Of a DNA stretch of 64,000 bases, positions 8,527 through 18,174 are shown in pieces. Source of the stretch: Sva-07 sp963741755 (GTDB lineage Bacteria; Actinomycetota; Acidimicrobiia; Acidimicrobiales; Ilumatobacteraceae). The position numbers and the translations under genes are program-made. The stretch covers positions 21,562-85,561 of the forward strand of contig CAVUJG010000016.1 in NCBI GenBank assembly GCA_963741755.1. Reading direction: 5' to 3'. Position 1 is the stretch's first letter; every line of letters starts with the position of its first letter. The notes beneath the pieces were generated by a model, which ran no database searches, was not told the DNA's origin, and saw only the letters and a program-made list of their open reading frames with translations.

Positions 8527-9085
8527 GGGGGACCCCCAGCGTCGCACAACCGGCCGCCAGCGCAGAGGCAACCCCGGTCGGCGAATCCTCGATCGCTACG
8601 CAGTCCGCCGGGTCGACACCGAGCGCCGCGGCGGCCGCAAGATACGGCTCGGGATCCGGCTTGCCGTTGGAAACCTCGTCGCCAGTGATCGAGGTCACGA
8701 ACGAGCCAGTGGGCGCCGACGCAATGACTGCTTCAGCGAGGCGGCGCCACGACATCGTCACCATGACACACGGGATCTTCGCGGCGACGCAGTCGGCCAA
8801 CAGCTCGGGTGCGCCCGGCCTCCACGGCAACGCCTGCGCAACTCGGGCGATGACGCTCTGGAGCAGCCGATCGACGACCTGGTCGGGCTCGAGCCGCACA
8901 CCGCCACGGGTTCGCAGCTCGTGCGCCGAGTCGAGCAGGTCGAAGCCGACGAGCGACAGCGCATCAGCTTCGGTCCACGTGCCGTCGAACTCGGCGACCA
9001 GCTCGAACTCGGCCTCGAACCAGTACGGCTCGGTGTCGACGAGCGTGCCGTCCATGTCCCACAGGACAGCGGCGGGAAACGTCAC
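8432..9085 (-). CDS. HAD-superfamily hydrolase (beta-phosphoglucomutase-like)
   Basis: 217 residues. Motif I is WDMDGTLVDTEPYW at the N-terminus (nucleophile and acid/base Asp), motif II lies in MVTMS, motif III Lys is in NGKPDPEPY, and motif IV is AIEDSPTG. A helical cap sits between motifs I and II. This is a typical subfamily I phosphatase/phosphomutase with an unassigned sugar- or nucleotide-phosphate substrate. The GTG start at 9085 overlaps the ccr stop by four bases (GTGA), implying translational coupling. Confidence 0.85.
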   Translation of the reverse strand: MTFPAAVLWDMDGTLVDTEPYWFEAEFELVAEFDGTWTEADALSLVGFDLLDSAHELRTRGGVRLEPDQVVDRLLQSVIARVAQALPWRPGAPELLADCVAAKIPCVMVTMSWRRLAEAVIASAPTGSFVTSITGDEVSNGKPDPEPYLAAAAALGVDPADCVAIEDSPTGVASALAAGCATLGVPHVVPVAAAPGLTLVDSLVGLGVADLRRLRSR

Positions 9086-10419
9086 GCGCTGCGGAAGACG
9101 GTGATCTTGTCTTCGCCGATGCGCTCGCGCTTCTCGGGGTCGGAGATCCCGAGGCCCTCGGACGGAGCGAGGCACAGCACCCCGAGCTTGCCGTCGGCTT
9201 CGTTGTGGTGAACGGCCAGCGATGCTTCGCCGACCTGATCGAGCGAGTAGGTCTTCGTGAGCAGCGGCTGGATCTTGCCCTGGTCGAGGAGCTTGTTCGC
9301 CGCATACGACTCGGCGTAGTTCGCGAAGTGCGAACCGATCAGCTTCTTCAACTTCATCCAGAAGTGACGGTTGTCGAACTCGACCATGTAGCCGGACGTG
9401 GCTGCACAGGTGACGACTGTTCCGCCACGCTTGACGGCGAACACCGACGCACCCATCGTCGACCGGCCGGGGTGTTCGAACACGATGTCGACGTCCTCGC
9501 CGTTGTTGAGCTCGCGGATCTTCTTGCCGAACCGGCGCCACTCGGACTCGTCCTGGGTGTTCTCGTCGGACCAGAACTCGTACTTCTCGGCGCGTCGATC
9601 GATGACGGCCTCGCACCCCATCCGGTTGAGGAGCGCGGCCCGCTCAGGCGAGGAGACCACACCGATCGGCGTGCCGCCGCCGTTGAGGACGTACTGCACG
9701 GCGTAGCCGCCGATACCACCGGTGGCGCCCCAGATCAGCACGCTGTCACCCTGCGTCATGCGGGCGCCGTTCTCGCTGACGAGCATGCGGTACGAGGTGG
9801 AGCTGCACAGGGCGTTGACCGCCGACTCCTCCCAGGTGAGGTGCGTCGGCTTGGGCATCAGCTGGTTCGCCTTGACCACGGACAGGTCGGCGAGCGCACC
9901 GAAGTTGGTCTCGAAACCCCAGATCAGCTGGTTGGTCGCGAGCATCGAGTCGTTGTGGGCGCTGGGGTCCTGATCATCGACGTAGTTGCAGTGCACCGTG
10001 ACGTGATCGCCCGGCTTCCAGTTACGAACCGCCGACCCCACGCGCAGCACGACAGCGGACGCGTCGGAACCCACGACGTGGTACGGCAGCGCGTGGCGCT
10101 TGCCCCACTCGTTCTGGCGTCCCATCTTGTCGAGGAACCCGAACGTCGGCAGCGGCTCGAAGATCGAGGTCCACACCGTGTTGAAGTTGATGCTCGACGC
10201 CATCACGGCGATGTAGACCTCGTCGGGCGCGATCTCCGGTGTGGCCACCTCGTCGACGTGCAACGACTTGCGGGGATCCTTGTCCCACGAGTCGACCCCT
10301 TCGAACATCGCCGTGTCCTCGCGCCGGACGAACGCCGCCCGATAGCTCTCGGGAATCGGGAGGTTGGCGATCTCGTCGCCGCTGGCACCGGACTGGATGG
10401 CCTCGAGGATCTCCTGCAT
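9082..10419 (-). CDS. ccr: Crotonyl-CoA carboxylase/reductase
   Basis: 445 residues, MDR-family enzyme that reductively carboxylates crotonyl-CoA to ethylmalonyl-CoA with NADPH and CO2. It is the key enzyme of the ethylmalonyl-CoA pathway and a source of extender units. The N-terminal part reads ESYRAAFVRREDTAMFEG, and a nucleotide-binding motif WGATGGIGGYAVQYV sits near the centre. The C-terminal DNRHFWMKLKKLIGSHFANY is characteristic of Ccr. The ATG at 10419 gives the standard length; the frame stays open far upstream but without family similarity. A 14-bp palindrome lies 12 nt before the start, and a thiolase gene diverges from the same region. Confidence 0.92.
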   Translation of the reverse strand: MQEILEAIQSGASGDEIANLPIPESYRAAFVRREDTAMFEGVDSWDKDPRKSLHVDEVATPEIAPDEVYIAVMASSINFNTVWTSIFEPLPTFGFLDKMGRQNEWGKRHALPYHVVGSDASAVVLRVGSAVRNWKPGDHVTVHCNYVDDQDPSAHNDSMLATNQLIWGFETNFGALADLSVVKANQLMPKPTHLTWEESAVNALCSSTSYRMLVSENGARMTQGDSVLIWGATGGIGGYAVQYVLNGGGTPIGVVSSPERAALLNRMGCEAVIDRRAEKYEFWSDENTQDESEWRRFGKKIRELNNGEDVDIVFEHPGRSTMGASVFAVKRGGTVVTCAATSGYMVEFDNRHFWMKLKKLIGSHFANYAESYAANKLLDQGKIQPLLTKTYSLDQVGEASLAVHHNEADGKLGVLCLAPSEGLGISDPEKRERIGEDKITVFRSA

Positions 10420-10430
10420 GGCGCGCAAGG

Positions 10431-10444
10431 TTACTGATCGGTAA
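10431..10444. promoter_or_regulatory. TetR-like operator palindrome upstream of ccr
   Basis: TTACTGATCGGTAA is an inverted repeat (one mismatched pair in 14 bp) of the TTAC-N6-GTAA kind bound by many TetR-family acyl-CoA regulators. It lies 12 nt upstream of the ccr ATG, on the ccr side of the divergent region. No such regulator gene is in the neighbourhood. Confidence 0.45.
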
Positions 10445-10491
10445 TCGCGACGGACAAAGCGAGCCCCACCGTCGCCCTCGCCACCATCTCG

Positions 10492-10545
10492 CCCGAAAAT
10501 GCATGGATCTGCTCGCTCAGCGCGCGGATCCAGGCATTTTTCGGG
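10492..10545. repeat. Long inverted repeat between ccr and thiolase
   Basis: The left arm is at 10492-10509 and the right arm at 10527-10545, 18-19 bp each with one bulged A and one mismatch, around a 17-nt loop. It is in the 5' region of the plus-strand thiolase, 28 nt before its ATG, and is followed directly by a G-rich run with three blocks of five G (10542-10563). It could be an mRNA leader hairpin or a large operator; as it lies between divergent starts, a terminator is less likely. Confidence 0.6.
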
Positions 10546-10573
10546 GGTTGGGGGATGGGGGTAGCGTTTGTGT

Positions 10574-11760
<1,187 letters not shown>

Positions 11761-11764
<4 letters not shown>

Positions 11765-11793
11765 CCACGACCTGACCACGACCTGACCACGGT
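11761..11793 (+). repeat. Three tandem 11-bp repeats at the thiolase stop
   Basis: CTGACCACGAC, CTGACCACGAC and CTGACCACGGT follow each other without gaps, and the TGA stop lies in the first unit. Each unit carries a stop codon in the same relative place, which may act as a fail-safe. No hairpin is evident. Confidence 0.7.
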
Positions 11794-11848
11794 CCTCCCA
11801 CGGGAAGCTCCACCTGGCTTCAACGCGCCACCGTTTCTGGCACACCGA

Positions 11849-11892
11849 TCACCACTATGGGTGATTGACACACCACTACTGGTCGATATACT
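11849..11892 (+). promoter_or_regulatory. Sigma-70-type promoter with two operator-like repeats
   Basis: TTGACA (11865-11870), 16 nt, TATACT (11887-11892): the best consensus promoter seen in the window. Two similar palindromic motifs, ACCACTATGGGT and ACCACTACTGGT, begin at 11851 and 11872, 21 bp apart, which is two helical turns. They flank and overlap the -35 and spacer, so a dimeric repressor is plausible. No protein gene lies downstream on this strand. Confidence 0.55.
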
Positions 11893-11922
11893 GACACCAG
11901 CGACGACTTGTGTTACGAACTC

Positions 11923-11951
11923 TTGACGTCCCACTCCGATTTCTGTAACGT
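11923..11951 (+). promoter_or_regulatory. Second promoter-like element
   Basis: TTGACG (11923-11928), 17 nt, TAACGT (11946-11951). It would start transcription near 11958, just before two hairpins. Confidence 0.45.
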
Positions 11952-11957
11952 AACCGC

Positions 11958-12075
11958 AACAACTTGATCGAGCGAGCGCAATTCCGGCTCGCCCCCTTCT
12001 GGGGCATCATCGAAACGAATCGGCCCGTCCGCCCGCTACCGATTCGTGGAGATGGTGCCCCAGTTCAGTTTTCGT
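11958..12075 (+). ncRNA. Candidate structured small RNA
   Basis: Downstream of the two promoter-like elements is a stretch of about 118 nt with two hairpins. The first pairs GCGAGC (11972-11977) with GCTCGC (11987-11992). The second, 11999-12063, pairs CTGGGGCA with TGCCCCAG, then CATC with GATG, and ACGAATCGG with CCGATTCGT, separated only by 1x1 and 3x3 internal loops; its 15-nt apical loop is C-rich. TTCAGTTTTC follows, a plausible terminator tail on this strand only. The next gene, recR, points the other way and ends at 12109. No Rfam family is recognised: the SRP RNA GGAAG motif is absent and the loops lack the C6 runs of 6C RNA. Confidence 0.45.
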
Positions 12076-12108
12076 TCCGCAGTGACGGGGCGTGGGCCGA
12101 AACGGGCG

Positions 12109-12714
12109 TCAGTCGACGTTGCGGCGGCCCTCGATGGCTCGCCCGAGCGTGAGTTCGTCGGCGTACTCGAGGTCGCCTCCCACCGGCAGGCCGCTGGCGA
12201 TCCGAGTGACCGTCAGCCCGATCGGCTTCAACAGCCGCGCGAGATACATCGCAGTGACTTCACCTTCGGTGTTCGGGTTCGTGCACAGGATGATCTCCTG
12301 CACGCCTTCGGGGTCGATCCGAGCGACCAACTCGCGGATCTTCAACTGTTCGGGACCGATGCCCTCCAGCGGGCTCATGGCTCCGAGCAGCACGTGGTAG
12401 CGCCCGCGGAACTCACCGGTGCGTTCGATCGCCACGATGTCGCGCGATTCCTCGACCACACACAGCATCGACGAATCACGCGTGTCGTCGTTGCAGATCG
12501 GACACAGCACGTCGTCGGCCACGTTGAAGCATCGCTCGCAGAAGCGGACGCGGGCCTTGGCATCGGTGATCGCGAAGGCAAGGCGCGTGGCATCGTCGAC
12601 GGGAACCTTGAGGAGATGGAACGCGATGCGCTGGGCCGACTTCGGGCCGATCCCGGGCAGGCGGCCGAGTTCGTCGATCAACGACTGGACGGGAGCGGTG
12701 TAGTTGCCGGCCAT
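12109..12714 (-). CDS. recR: Recombination mediator RecR
   Basis: 201 residues, normal length. The helix-hairpin-helix LIDELGRLPGIGPKSAQRIAFHLL is N-terminal, the zinc finger CERCFNVADDVLCPIC is at about residues 54-69, and the Toprim domain begins at LCVVEESRDIVAIE. It acts with RecO and RecF in loading RecA at single-strand gaps. It lies 10 nt after dnaX on the same strand, the common dnaX-recR arrangement, but the usual ybaB/ebfC gene between them is absent. Confidence 0.96.
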   Translation of the reverse strand: MAGNYTAPVQSLIDELGRLPGIGPKSAQRIAFHLLKVPVDDATRLAFAITDAKARVRFCERCFNVADDVLCPICNDDTRDSSMLCVVEESRDIVAIERTGEFRGRYHVLLGAMSPLEGIGPEQLKIRELVARIDPEGVQEIILCTNPNTEGEVTAMYLARLLKPIGLTVTRIASGLPVGGDLEYADELTLGRAIEGRRNVD

Positions 12715-12724
12715 CAGCGGTCGA

Positions 12725-14620
12725 TCATCCAGCTTCTTCGATCAACTCGGAACCGGGAAACGCCTCCGCCAGCCGATCGATCGGCGACTTCACCGACTCG
12801 GGCGGCGCGTCGGTCAGATCGTCGAGGTCGACCTCGTCATCGTCGGGGAGCTCGTCCAATCCAGTCACGACGCCAAGATCGTCGACGGCCCCCCCGGCGG
12901 CGGCAGCGGCCAGACCTCGCTCGCGGGGCGACGACGTCTCGACGGCCTCGGCGCCGTCGTGCGTTGCCCGCTCGCTGGTCGGCTCCTGGGCAGGCGCTGT
13001 TGCGCCGCTCGCTGTCGGATCGGCGCTGGTTCGTGCGCTCGATCCGGCGCCGCCCGCACCGCCACCGCCGCCATCATCGATCAGTTCGACTGCGACCGGG
13101 CCGCCGACAAACGCAGCAAGCGCCGACTCGACGACCGTGCGCTGTTCCTCGCATTTCGCGCGATGGACCGCGTTCGGCACCGACAACGTGAGCGTCGAGT
13201 CGGTGCTGCGAATGAAGCCCGCCGGGCCGTAGACCGCGCGCGCCATGCCCCGCAACGCTGGGCGGATCGTGTTCTCCCAGACGTCCGCAGTGATGTTGGT
13301 CCTCGATGCAGCAGGTGCAGCGGCGGCCGCAGGTTCCGTCGCGGTGTCGGCGGGCGTGGGCACCGTGGCCGGCGCGCCGGGTTCGGCAGCGGCCGGTTCA
13401 GGCGTGCCGGTTTCCGGCGCAGCGTTCGTGCTGGGCCGAGCTCGGCCACCGAGCGCCGCGCGCCCCGTGGCCGGGTCGCGTGGCGCCGGCGCCTTCTCGA
13501 CGGGCGCCGCGACGACGCCAGCGGCGACCTGGCGTTCGAGACGTTCGAGACGCTGCAACAACGCTGCGGTGTCGCCGCCCGCACTGTCGGCGGTGAGTTG
13601 CACGGTGGCCACGTCGAGCAGCACACGAGGGTCCGGAGCGTGGCGCATCTCCGACAACGACGCTCCGAGCAGTTCGATGCCACGCACCAGCCCCGCTGCT
13701 CCGAGCCGTTGCGACTGAGCGGCGAGCCCATCGAGCTGATTCGACGGGATCTGCACGAGTTCGGGCGCCATCAAGGCGAGGAACCCGTTGCGGAGGAACG
13801 CGATCAACTCCTCGGTGAGCGTTCTCGGGTCCATCCCGGCCGAGATCGCATGCGCGACCACCGTGAGCGCACGTCCGGGGTCGCGATCGATCATCGACTC
13901 GACGAACTCGTCGAGCGGCACGATCTGCATCCCCTCGTCGCCGGTGCTCGCCAGCAACTCGAGCGCCGACAAGGTGTCACGTGCTGAACCTCCGCCCCGA
14001 CTCAAGGCCTGCTCGAACGACGCTTCGCTCAGCTCGAGCCCGGCGTCCGCCGCGACCCAGCGCACGTGCTCGGCAAGCGTGTCGGCCGGCAGGAGATGGA
14101 ACTGGAGGTGCTGCGTCCGGCTTCGAATGGTGTCGGACATCTTCTGGGGATCGGTCGTGGCCAACACGAACACGACGTGCGGCGGCGGCTCCTCCAACGT
14201 CTTGAGCAGCGCTGCCTCGGCCGGCTTGGTCAGCATGTGGACCTCGTCGAGGATGTACACCTTGTGTCGCCCTGGCGTGCCGAGCGACGCCTTCTCGATG
14301 AGGTCGCGCATCGCCTCGACGCCGTTGTTGCTCGCCGCGTCGAGTTCGTGCACGTCGTAGCTCACACCGCGTTCGACGGCCAGGCACGACTCGCACTCGC
14401 AACACGGCTCGCCGTCCTGCGGGTTCTCGCAGTTGAGCACCTTGGCGAGGATGCGCGCCGATGTGGTCTTGCCGGTGCCACGCGGACCCGAGAAGAGATA
14501 GGCCTGACCTTCACGACCTTCGGCCACCGACGTGCGCAGCGCTCGCACCACGTGGTCCTGGCCCTTGAGCTCGCTGAAGCGGCGGGGCCGGTAGCGGCGG
14601 TAGAGCGACTGGGTGGCCAT
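12725..14620 (-). CDS. dnaX: DNA polymerase III subunit gamma/tau
   Basis: 631 residues. The clamp-loader ATPase starts at MATQSLYRRYRPRRFSELKG; Walker A is SGPRGTGKTT, and the four zinc-binding cysteines lie in the CCECESC region (about residues 64-78). Walker B and sensor are KVYILDEVHML and LATTDPQKM. The C-terminal half is low-complexity Ala/Pro/Glu-rich and ends in a tau-like domain. It loads the beta clamp and bridges polymerase and helicase. The ATG at 14620 is taken because the family N-terminus begins there, although the frame is open to 14683. Confidence 0.95.
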   Translation of the reverse strand: MATQSLYRRYRPRRFSELKGQDHVVRALRTSVAEGREGQAYLFSGPRGTGKTTSARILAKVLNCENPQDGEPCCECESCLAVERGVSYDVHELDAASNNGVEAMRDLIEKASLGTPGRHKVYILDEVHMLTKPAEAALLKTLEEPPPHVVFVLATTDPQKMSDTIRSRTQHLQFHLLPADTLAEHVRWVAADAGLELSEASFEQALSRGGGSARDTLSALELLASTGDEGMQIVPLDEFVESMIDRDPGRALTVVAHAISAGMDPRTLTEELIAFLRNGFLALMAPELVQIPSNQLDGLAAQSQRLGAAGLVRGIELLGASLSEMRHAPDPRVLLDVATVQLTADSAGGDTAALLQRLERLERQVAAGVVAAPVEKAPAPRDPATGRAALGGRARPSTNAAPETGTPEPAAAEPGAPATVPTPADTATEPAAAAAPAASRTNITADVWENTIRPALRGMARAVYGPAGFIRSTDSTLTLSVPNAVHRAKCEEQRTVVESALAAFVGGPVAVELIDDGGGGGAGGAGSSARTSADPTASGATAPAQEPTSERATHDGAEAVETSSPRERGLAAAAAGGAVDDLGVVTGLDELPDDDEVDLDDLTDAPPESVKSPIDRLAEAFPGSELIEEAG

Positions 14621-14682
14621 CGCGGCCACGATAGCGATCGAGTCGCGTCCGCCCGCGTGCTCCGACTCGTAGCATCGTTTCA

Positions 14683-15117
14683 ATGCGAGTCAGCGTGGTC
14701 GCCTTCTGCATCGCACTCCTCGCCGCCTGCGGGAGCGAGGCCGCGCCGCTCACGGAGGCGGACTATCTCGCCGATCTGCAGTCGATCTGCGTCGACACGA
14801 CGGCGACACTCGACGCGATCCCGCAACCACCCGAGCAGATCTCCGTCGCCGACTTCGCCACGAGTGCGGCAGGGGCGCTCGACAACGAGGCTGAGCAGGC
14901 GCGAGCCCTCGGCGTTCCCGACGAGGTCGCCAGTGATCACCGGGCCTTCGTCCGCAACACCGACGAACAAGTGGCCGCCTGGCGGGCGATCGCAACGGTC
15001 GGCGACGACAGCGCACGACTCGACGAACTCACGGTCCGCATCGGTGAGTTGGTCCGCGGTCGCAACGACCTCGTCGACGAGATGGGTGCAACCGGTTGCC
15101 GACGCGGCGACGTGTAG
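14683..15117 (+). CDS. Small lipoprotein of unknown function
   Basis: 144 residues: signal peptide MRVSVVAFCIALLAAC with lipobox LAAC (Cys16), then a helical, acidic domain of about 125 residues containing two more cysteines (Cys36 and Cys139). The composition resembles the many actinobacterial four-helix lipoproteins without assigned function. It diverges from dnaX with 62 nt between starts and precedes the copper-resistance fusion gene by 50 nt on the same strand, so the two may be co-transcribed. Confidence 0.65.
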   Translation: MRVSVVAFCIALLAACGSEAAPLTEADYLADLQSICVDTTATLDAIPQPPEQISVADFATSAAGALDNEAEQARALGVPDEVASDHRAFVRNTDEQVAAWRAIATVGDDSARLDELTVRIGELVRGRNDLVDEMGATGCRRGDV

Positions 15118-15167
15118 AGCGAGGTGCCCGGGCTGATGGTCGACCGGGCAACTAGCCTCGGGCGATC

Positions 15168-17009
15168 GTGAACGAGCGAACATCACTTCGAGGCGCAGGA
15201 CGCCTGCGACGCGCCATCACCGGGGCAGCGCTCGCCGTCGTCGGCGTCGGCAGCCTCGTCGGACTGCTGCCCGGCACGGCGCTGGCCGAGAACTCGCTGG
15301 TGTCGTCCGACCCGGCCGATGGCTCCACCCTGGCCCAGTCACCCGAGGCGATCTCGTTCACCTTCAGCGAGCCGCTCGGCGAGGTCAACACGATCACGTT
15401 GACGTGCACCGACCTCTACACCGTCGGCCCTCGCGAGGTCAGCGACGATCGCCTCACCATGACCGCAGAGGTCATCGATGCCCTCCCGAAGGGCGCTTGC
15501 GTCGCCTCGTTCGTGGTGAGCGACTCGGAAGGCTCGCCCAACGGCCAGGGCAACATCACGTTCACCGTCGAGAACGATCCGGCAACGGTCGAGACCACCC
15601 CGACATCGGAGCCGACCACCGGTGGCAGTGTCCCGGCCGGCGAGGTGTCGACCACGACGTCGACCGCCGGCGACGTGACGAATCTGTCCGACGTCGACGC
15701 TGGTCAGGGCCCGCTGTGGCTCGGCCGGCTGATCTCGGTGTTCGGCGTCGGCGTGCTGCTCGGATCACTCGTCCTGATCGCGGCAGCGTGGCCCGAAGGG
15801 GTCGAGTACCTGGTGACGATTCGCTTCATCCGCGCTGTCTGGATCGTGGCCCTCCTCGGCACGCTGCTCTACGTCGCGGCGGCCACCGCTGCGGTCAGCG
15901 GCGGCGGACTCGGCAGCGGTTTCAACCCGACGAACTGGGTCGATCTGTTCGACGCCGGCATCCCGGGGATCGCCGCGCTGGCGCGACTGCTGTTGGTCAT
16001 CGCCTCCGCCTGGGTCGCGTTCCGTCCCGACCGAGTGATCGACCCGGTCACACAGATGGCCGCGCTCGGCATCCCCGCCCTCGCCGTCGTCACCATCGGA
16101 TTCAGCCGCACGAACATGGATCTCCCGATCCTCGGCGTGCCGTTGTCGATCATCCACGCCCTCGCAATGTCGGTGTGGTTGGGCGGCGTCGTCCTGCTCG
16201 CTCGCGTCGTGCTCGCCGGACCGGGCGAAGAGGACCTCGTCCACGCCGTGCGTGGTTTCGGTCGCCTGTCCACCCTCGCCATCGGCACCACGATCGCCAC
16301 CGGCATCGTCCAGATGATCCTGCTGGACGGCGGCGACCTGTTCGGCACCGCCCACGGTCGCGTGATCCTGCTGAAGACCGTCGTGGTCGCCGTCATGATC
16401 TTCGTGGCCGTGTCAGCGAGACAGTTCGTCAACGAGCGGCTCGCACGTGCGAACGAAATGACCGTGCCGATGGCCGACCGCTTGCGGCGGGCGTTCGGCG
16501 TCGAAGCGGCTGCCGGCGTGATCGTGCTGGCGATGAGCGCCTGGCTGTTGTCGCTGACCCCGGCGAACGTCTCGGCGGGACCGAACATCGCCTATGCGAT
16601 CACGATGGAGGTCGACGCCCCCGAAGCCGAACTCGTCGTCACGGTGCAGCTCACCAACGATCGCGTCGGGTTGTCGGGTCTGTCGGTCGACGTCGACGAG
16701 CCCGACGAAGGTCTGTCAGGGCTCGAAGTGGTCTTCACTGCGCCGGCCAACGACACCATCGGAACGATCACCCAGCCGGTGCCGCTCACCGGAGCGGGCG
16801 TCGCAGTGCTCCCCGAGGGCGAGCAGGGGTTGCCCCTGACCGTGGCCGGCGACTGGACGATGGTGGTCAATGCGGTCACACCCACCGGCGTGTTCACCAG
16901 CTCGCCTCAAGGGTTCACGATCCTCAACGCCGACGGCACCGAGGCGGTCAGCGAACTGACCGTTCCTCCAGCAGTCAACGTGACGATCCCGCCGATCAGT
17001 CAGCCCTGA
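15168..17009 (+). CDS. CopC-CopD fusion, copper-resistance-type membrane protein
   Basis: 613 residues, GTG start. Order: signal peptide ending near GTALA; CopC-like beta-sandwich (about 42-135, ENSLVSSDPADGSTL to ITFTVEND); Thr-rich linker; CopD-like domain of about eight transmembrane helices (180-470); and a C-terminal extracytoplasmic beta domain resembling FixH/YtkA modules. In classical CopC the mature N-terminus begins with a copper-ligand His (AH-type); here it is AENSL, so that ligand is missing. A role in copper uptake or handling is inferred from domain layout; metal binding in the first domain is doubtful. Confidence 0.8.
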   Translation: MNERTSLRGAGRLRRAITGAALAVVGVGSLVGLLPGTALAENSLVSSDPADGSTLAQSPEAISFTFSEPLGEVNTITLTCTDLYTVGPREVSDDRLTMTAEVIDALPKGACVASFVVSDSEGSPNGQGNITFTVENDPATVETTPTSEPTTGGSVPAGEVSTTTSTAGDVTNLSDVDAGQGPLWLGRLISVFGVGVLLGSLVLIAAAWPEGVEYLVTIRFIRAVWIVALLGTLLYVAAATAAVSGGGLGSGFNPTNWVDLFDAGIPGIAALARLLLVIASAWVAFRPDRVIDPVTQMAALGIPALAVVTIGFSRTNMDLPILGVPLSIIHALAMSVWLGGVVLLARVVLAGPGEEDLVHAVRGFGRLSTLAIGTTIATGIVQMILLDGGDLFGTAHGRVILLKTVVVAVMIFVAVSARQFVNERLARANEMTVPMADRLRRAFGVEAAAGVIVLAMSAWLLSLTPANVSAGPNIAYAITMEVDAPEAELVVTVQLTNDRVGLSGLSVDVDEPDEGLSGLEVVFTAPANDTIGTITQPVPLTGAGVAVLPEGEQGLPLTVAGDWTMVVNAVTPTGVFTSSPQGFTILNADGTEAVSELTVPPAVNVTIPPISQP

Positions 17010-18119
17010 TTACGCCCCTCTGACGAAGTCGTCGAACGACACGGGTTCCGCGACGTCGAGCTGGTCGTAGGTACACGACTCGGGGGTGCGATCCGGCCGC
17101 CAGCGCACGAACCCGACACCGTGGCGGAACCGTCGACCTTCGAGCTGCCCGAACGACACTTCGGCCACGAGACCCATCCGGATCGGCACGAACGACAGGT
17201 CCTTACCGGCGTTCCACCGACTGCCGCCACTCGTCGCCGCTCCCGACGCGTCGCCGTCCCACTCCGCCCACTGACGCCACGGATGCCCATCGAGCGCGTC
17301 GTGCGTGCGCGGTTCGAGCTCGGCCAGCAACTCTCCTCGCCGTTTGGCGGAGAACGATGCGGCGACGCCGACGGAGTGCATCTCGCCCTCAGCGTCGAAC
17401 AGGCCGAGGAGCAACGACCCGACCCCGTTGCCGTCCTTGTGAATCCGGTAACCAGCGACGGCGCAGTCGGCGGTGCGCTGATGCTTGACCTTGACGAGCG
17501 CCCGCTTGCCCGGTTGGTAGGTCCCCGTGAGCGGTTTGGCGATGATCCCGTCGAGGCCAGCGCCTTCGAACCGATGGAACCAGTCGTCGGCAACGGCACG
17601 ATCGGTCGTCGCCGGCGTGACCCGCACCACGTCGTTCTCGATGATCGTGTCGACGAGAGCACCCCGACGATCGGCCATCGACTCCTCGAGCAGCGAGATG
17701 TCACCGGTCGCCAACAGATCGAATGCAACGAACGCTGCGGGGGTTTCGGCGGCCAGGCGGTTGATGCGCGACTCGGCGGGATGGATGCGCTGGAGAAGGG
17801 CATCGAAGTCGAGACCGTTGCCGGCGCTGTCGGCGACGACGATCTCGCCGTCGACGACACACCGTTCGGGCAGCGCCGCACGCAAGGGCCCGAGGAGCTC
17901 GGGGAAATAGCGGCCGAGTGGTCGGAGCTTGCGCGAGATCAGTTCGAGGCGGTCACCGTCGCGGAAGGCGATGCAGCGGAAACCATCCCATTTCGGCTCG
18001 AACAGCCATCCGTCGCCGTCGGGAATCGACCTGGCCAGCTTCGCGAGCATCGGCTCGAGCGGCGGTTGGAACGGCAGTCGCATCGCATCGTCGGGTGAGC
18101 TCGGAGCAGCATCTGCCAT
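17010..18119 (-). CDS. ATP-dependent DNA ligase, LigC-like
   Basis: 369 residues. The adenylation motif is EPKWDGFR (Lys about residue 43), with later motifs VDGEIVV (III), FVAFDLL (IIIa), GLDGIIAKPL (IV) and ALVKVKHQRTAD (V). The C-terminal OB-fold domain is present (FVPIRMGLVAEVSF). Length and order match actinobacterial LigC-type ligases used in stationary-phase repair or NHEJ-like pathways rather than the NAD-dependent replicative ligase. No Ku or primase gene is nearby. It converges with the copC-copD gene, whose stop is adjacent, and diverges from pccB. Confidence 0.9.
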   Translation of the reverse strand: MADAAPSSPDDAMRLPFQPPLEPMLAKLARSIPDGDGWLFEPKWDGFRCIAFRDGDRLELISRKLRPLGRYFPELLGPLRAALPERCVVDGEIVVADSAGNGLDFDALLQRIHPAESRINRLAAETPAAFVAFDLLATGDISLLEESMADRRGALVDTIIENDVVRVTPATTDRAVADDWFHRFEGAGLDGIIAKPLTGTYQPGKRALVKVKHQRTADCAVAGYRIHKDGNGVGSLLLGLFDAEGEMHSVGVAASFSAKRRGELLAELEPRTHDALDGHPWRQWAEWDGDASGAATSGGSRWNAGKDLSFVPIRMGLVAEVSFGQLEGRRFRHGVGFVRWRPDRTPESCTYDQLDVAEPVSFDDFVRGA

Positions 18120-18174
18120 CAGCGCATTCTGGTCGATCTACCGGGAGCCGCCGACAGCCAGTAACTTGCCAGAC

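Noticed and set aside
11958..12075. SRP RNA or 6C RNA identity for the structured region
   Set aside because: The SRP GGAAG tetraloop motif and the two C6-bearing loops of 6C RNA are absent.
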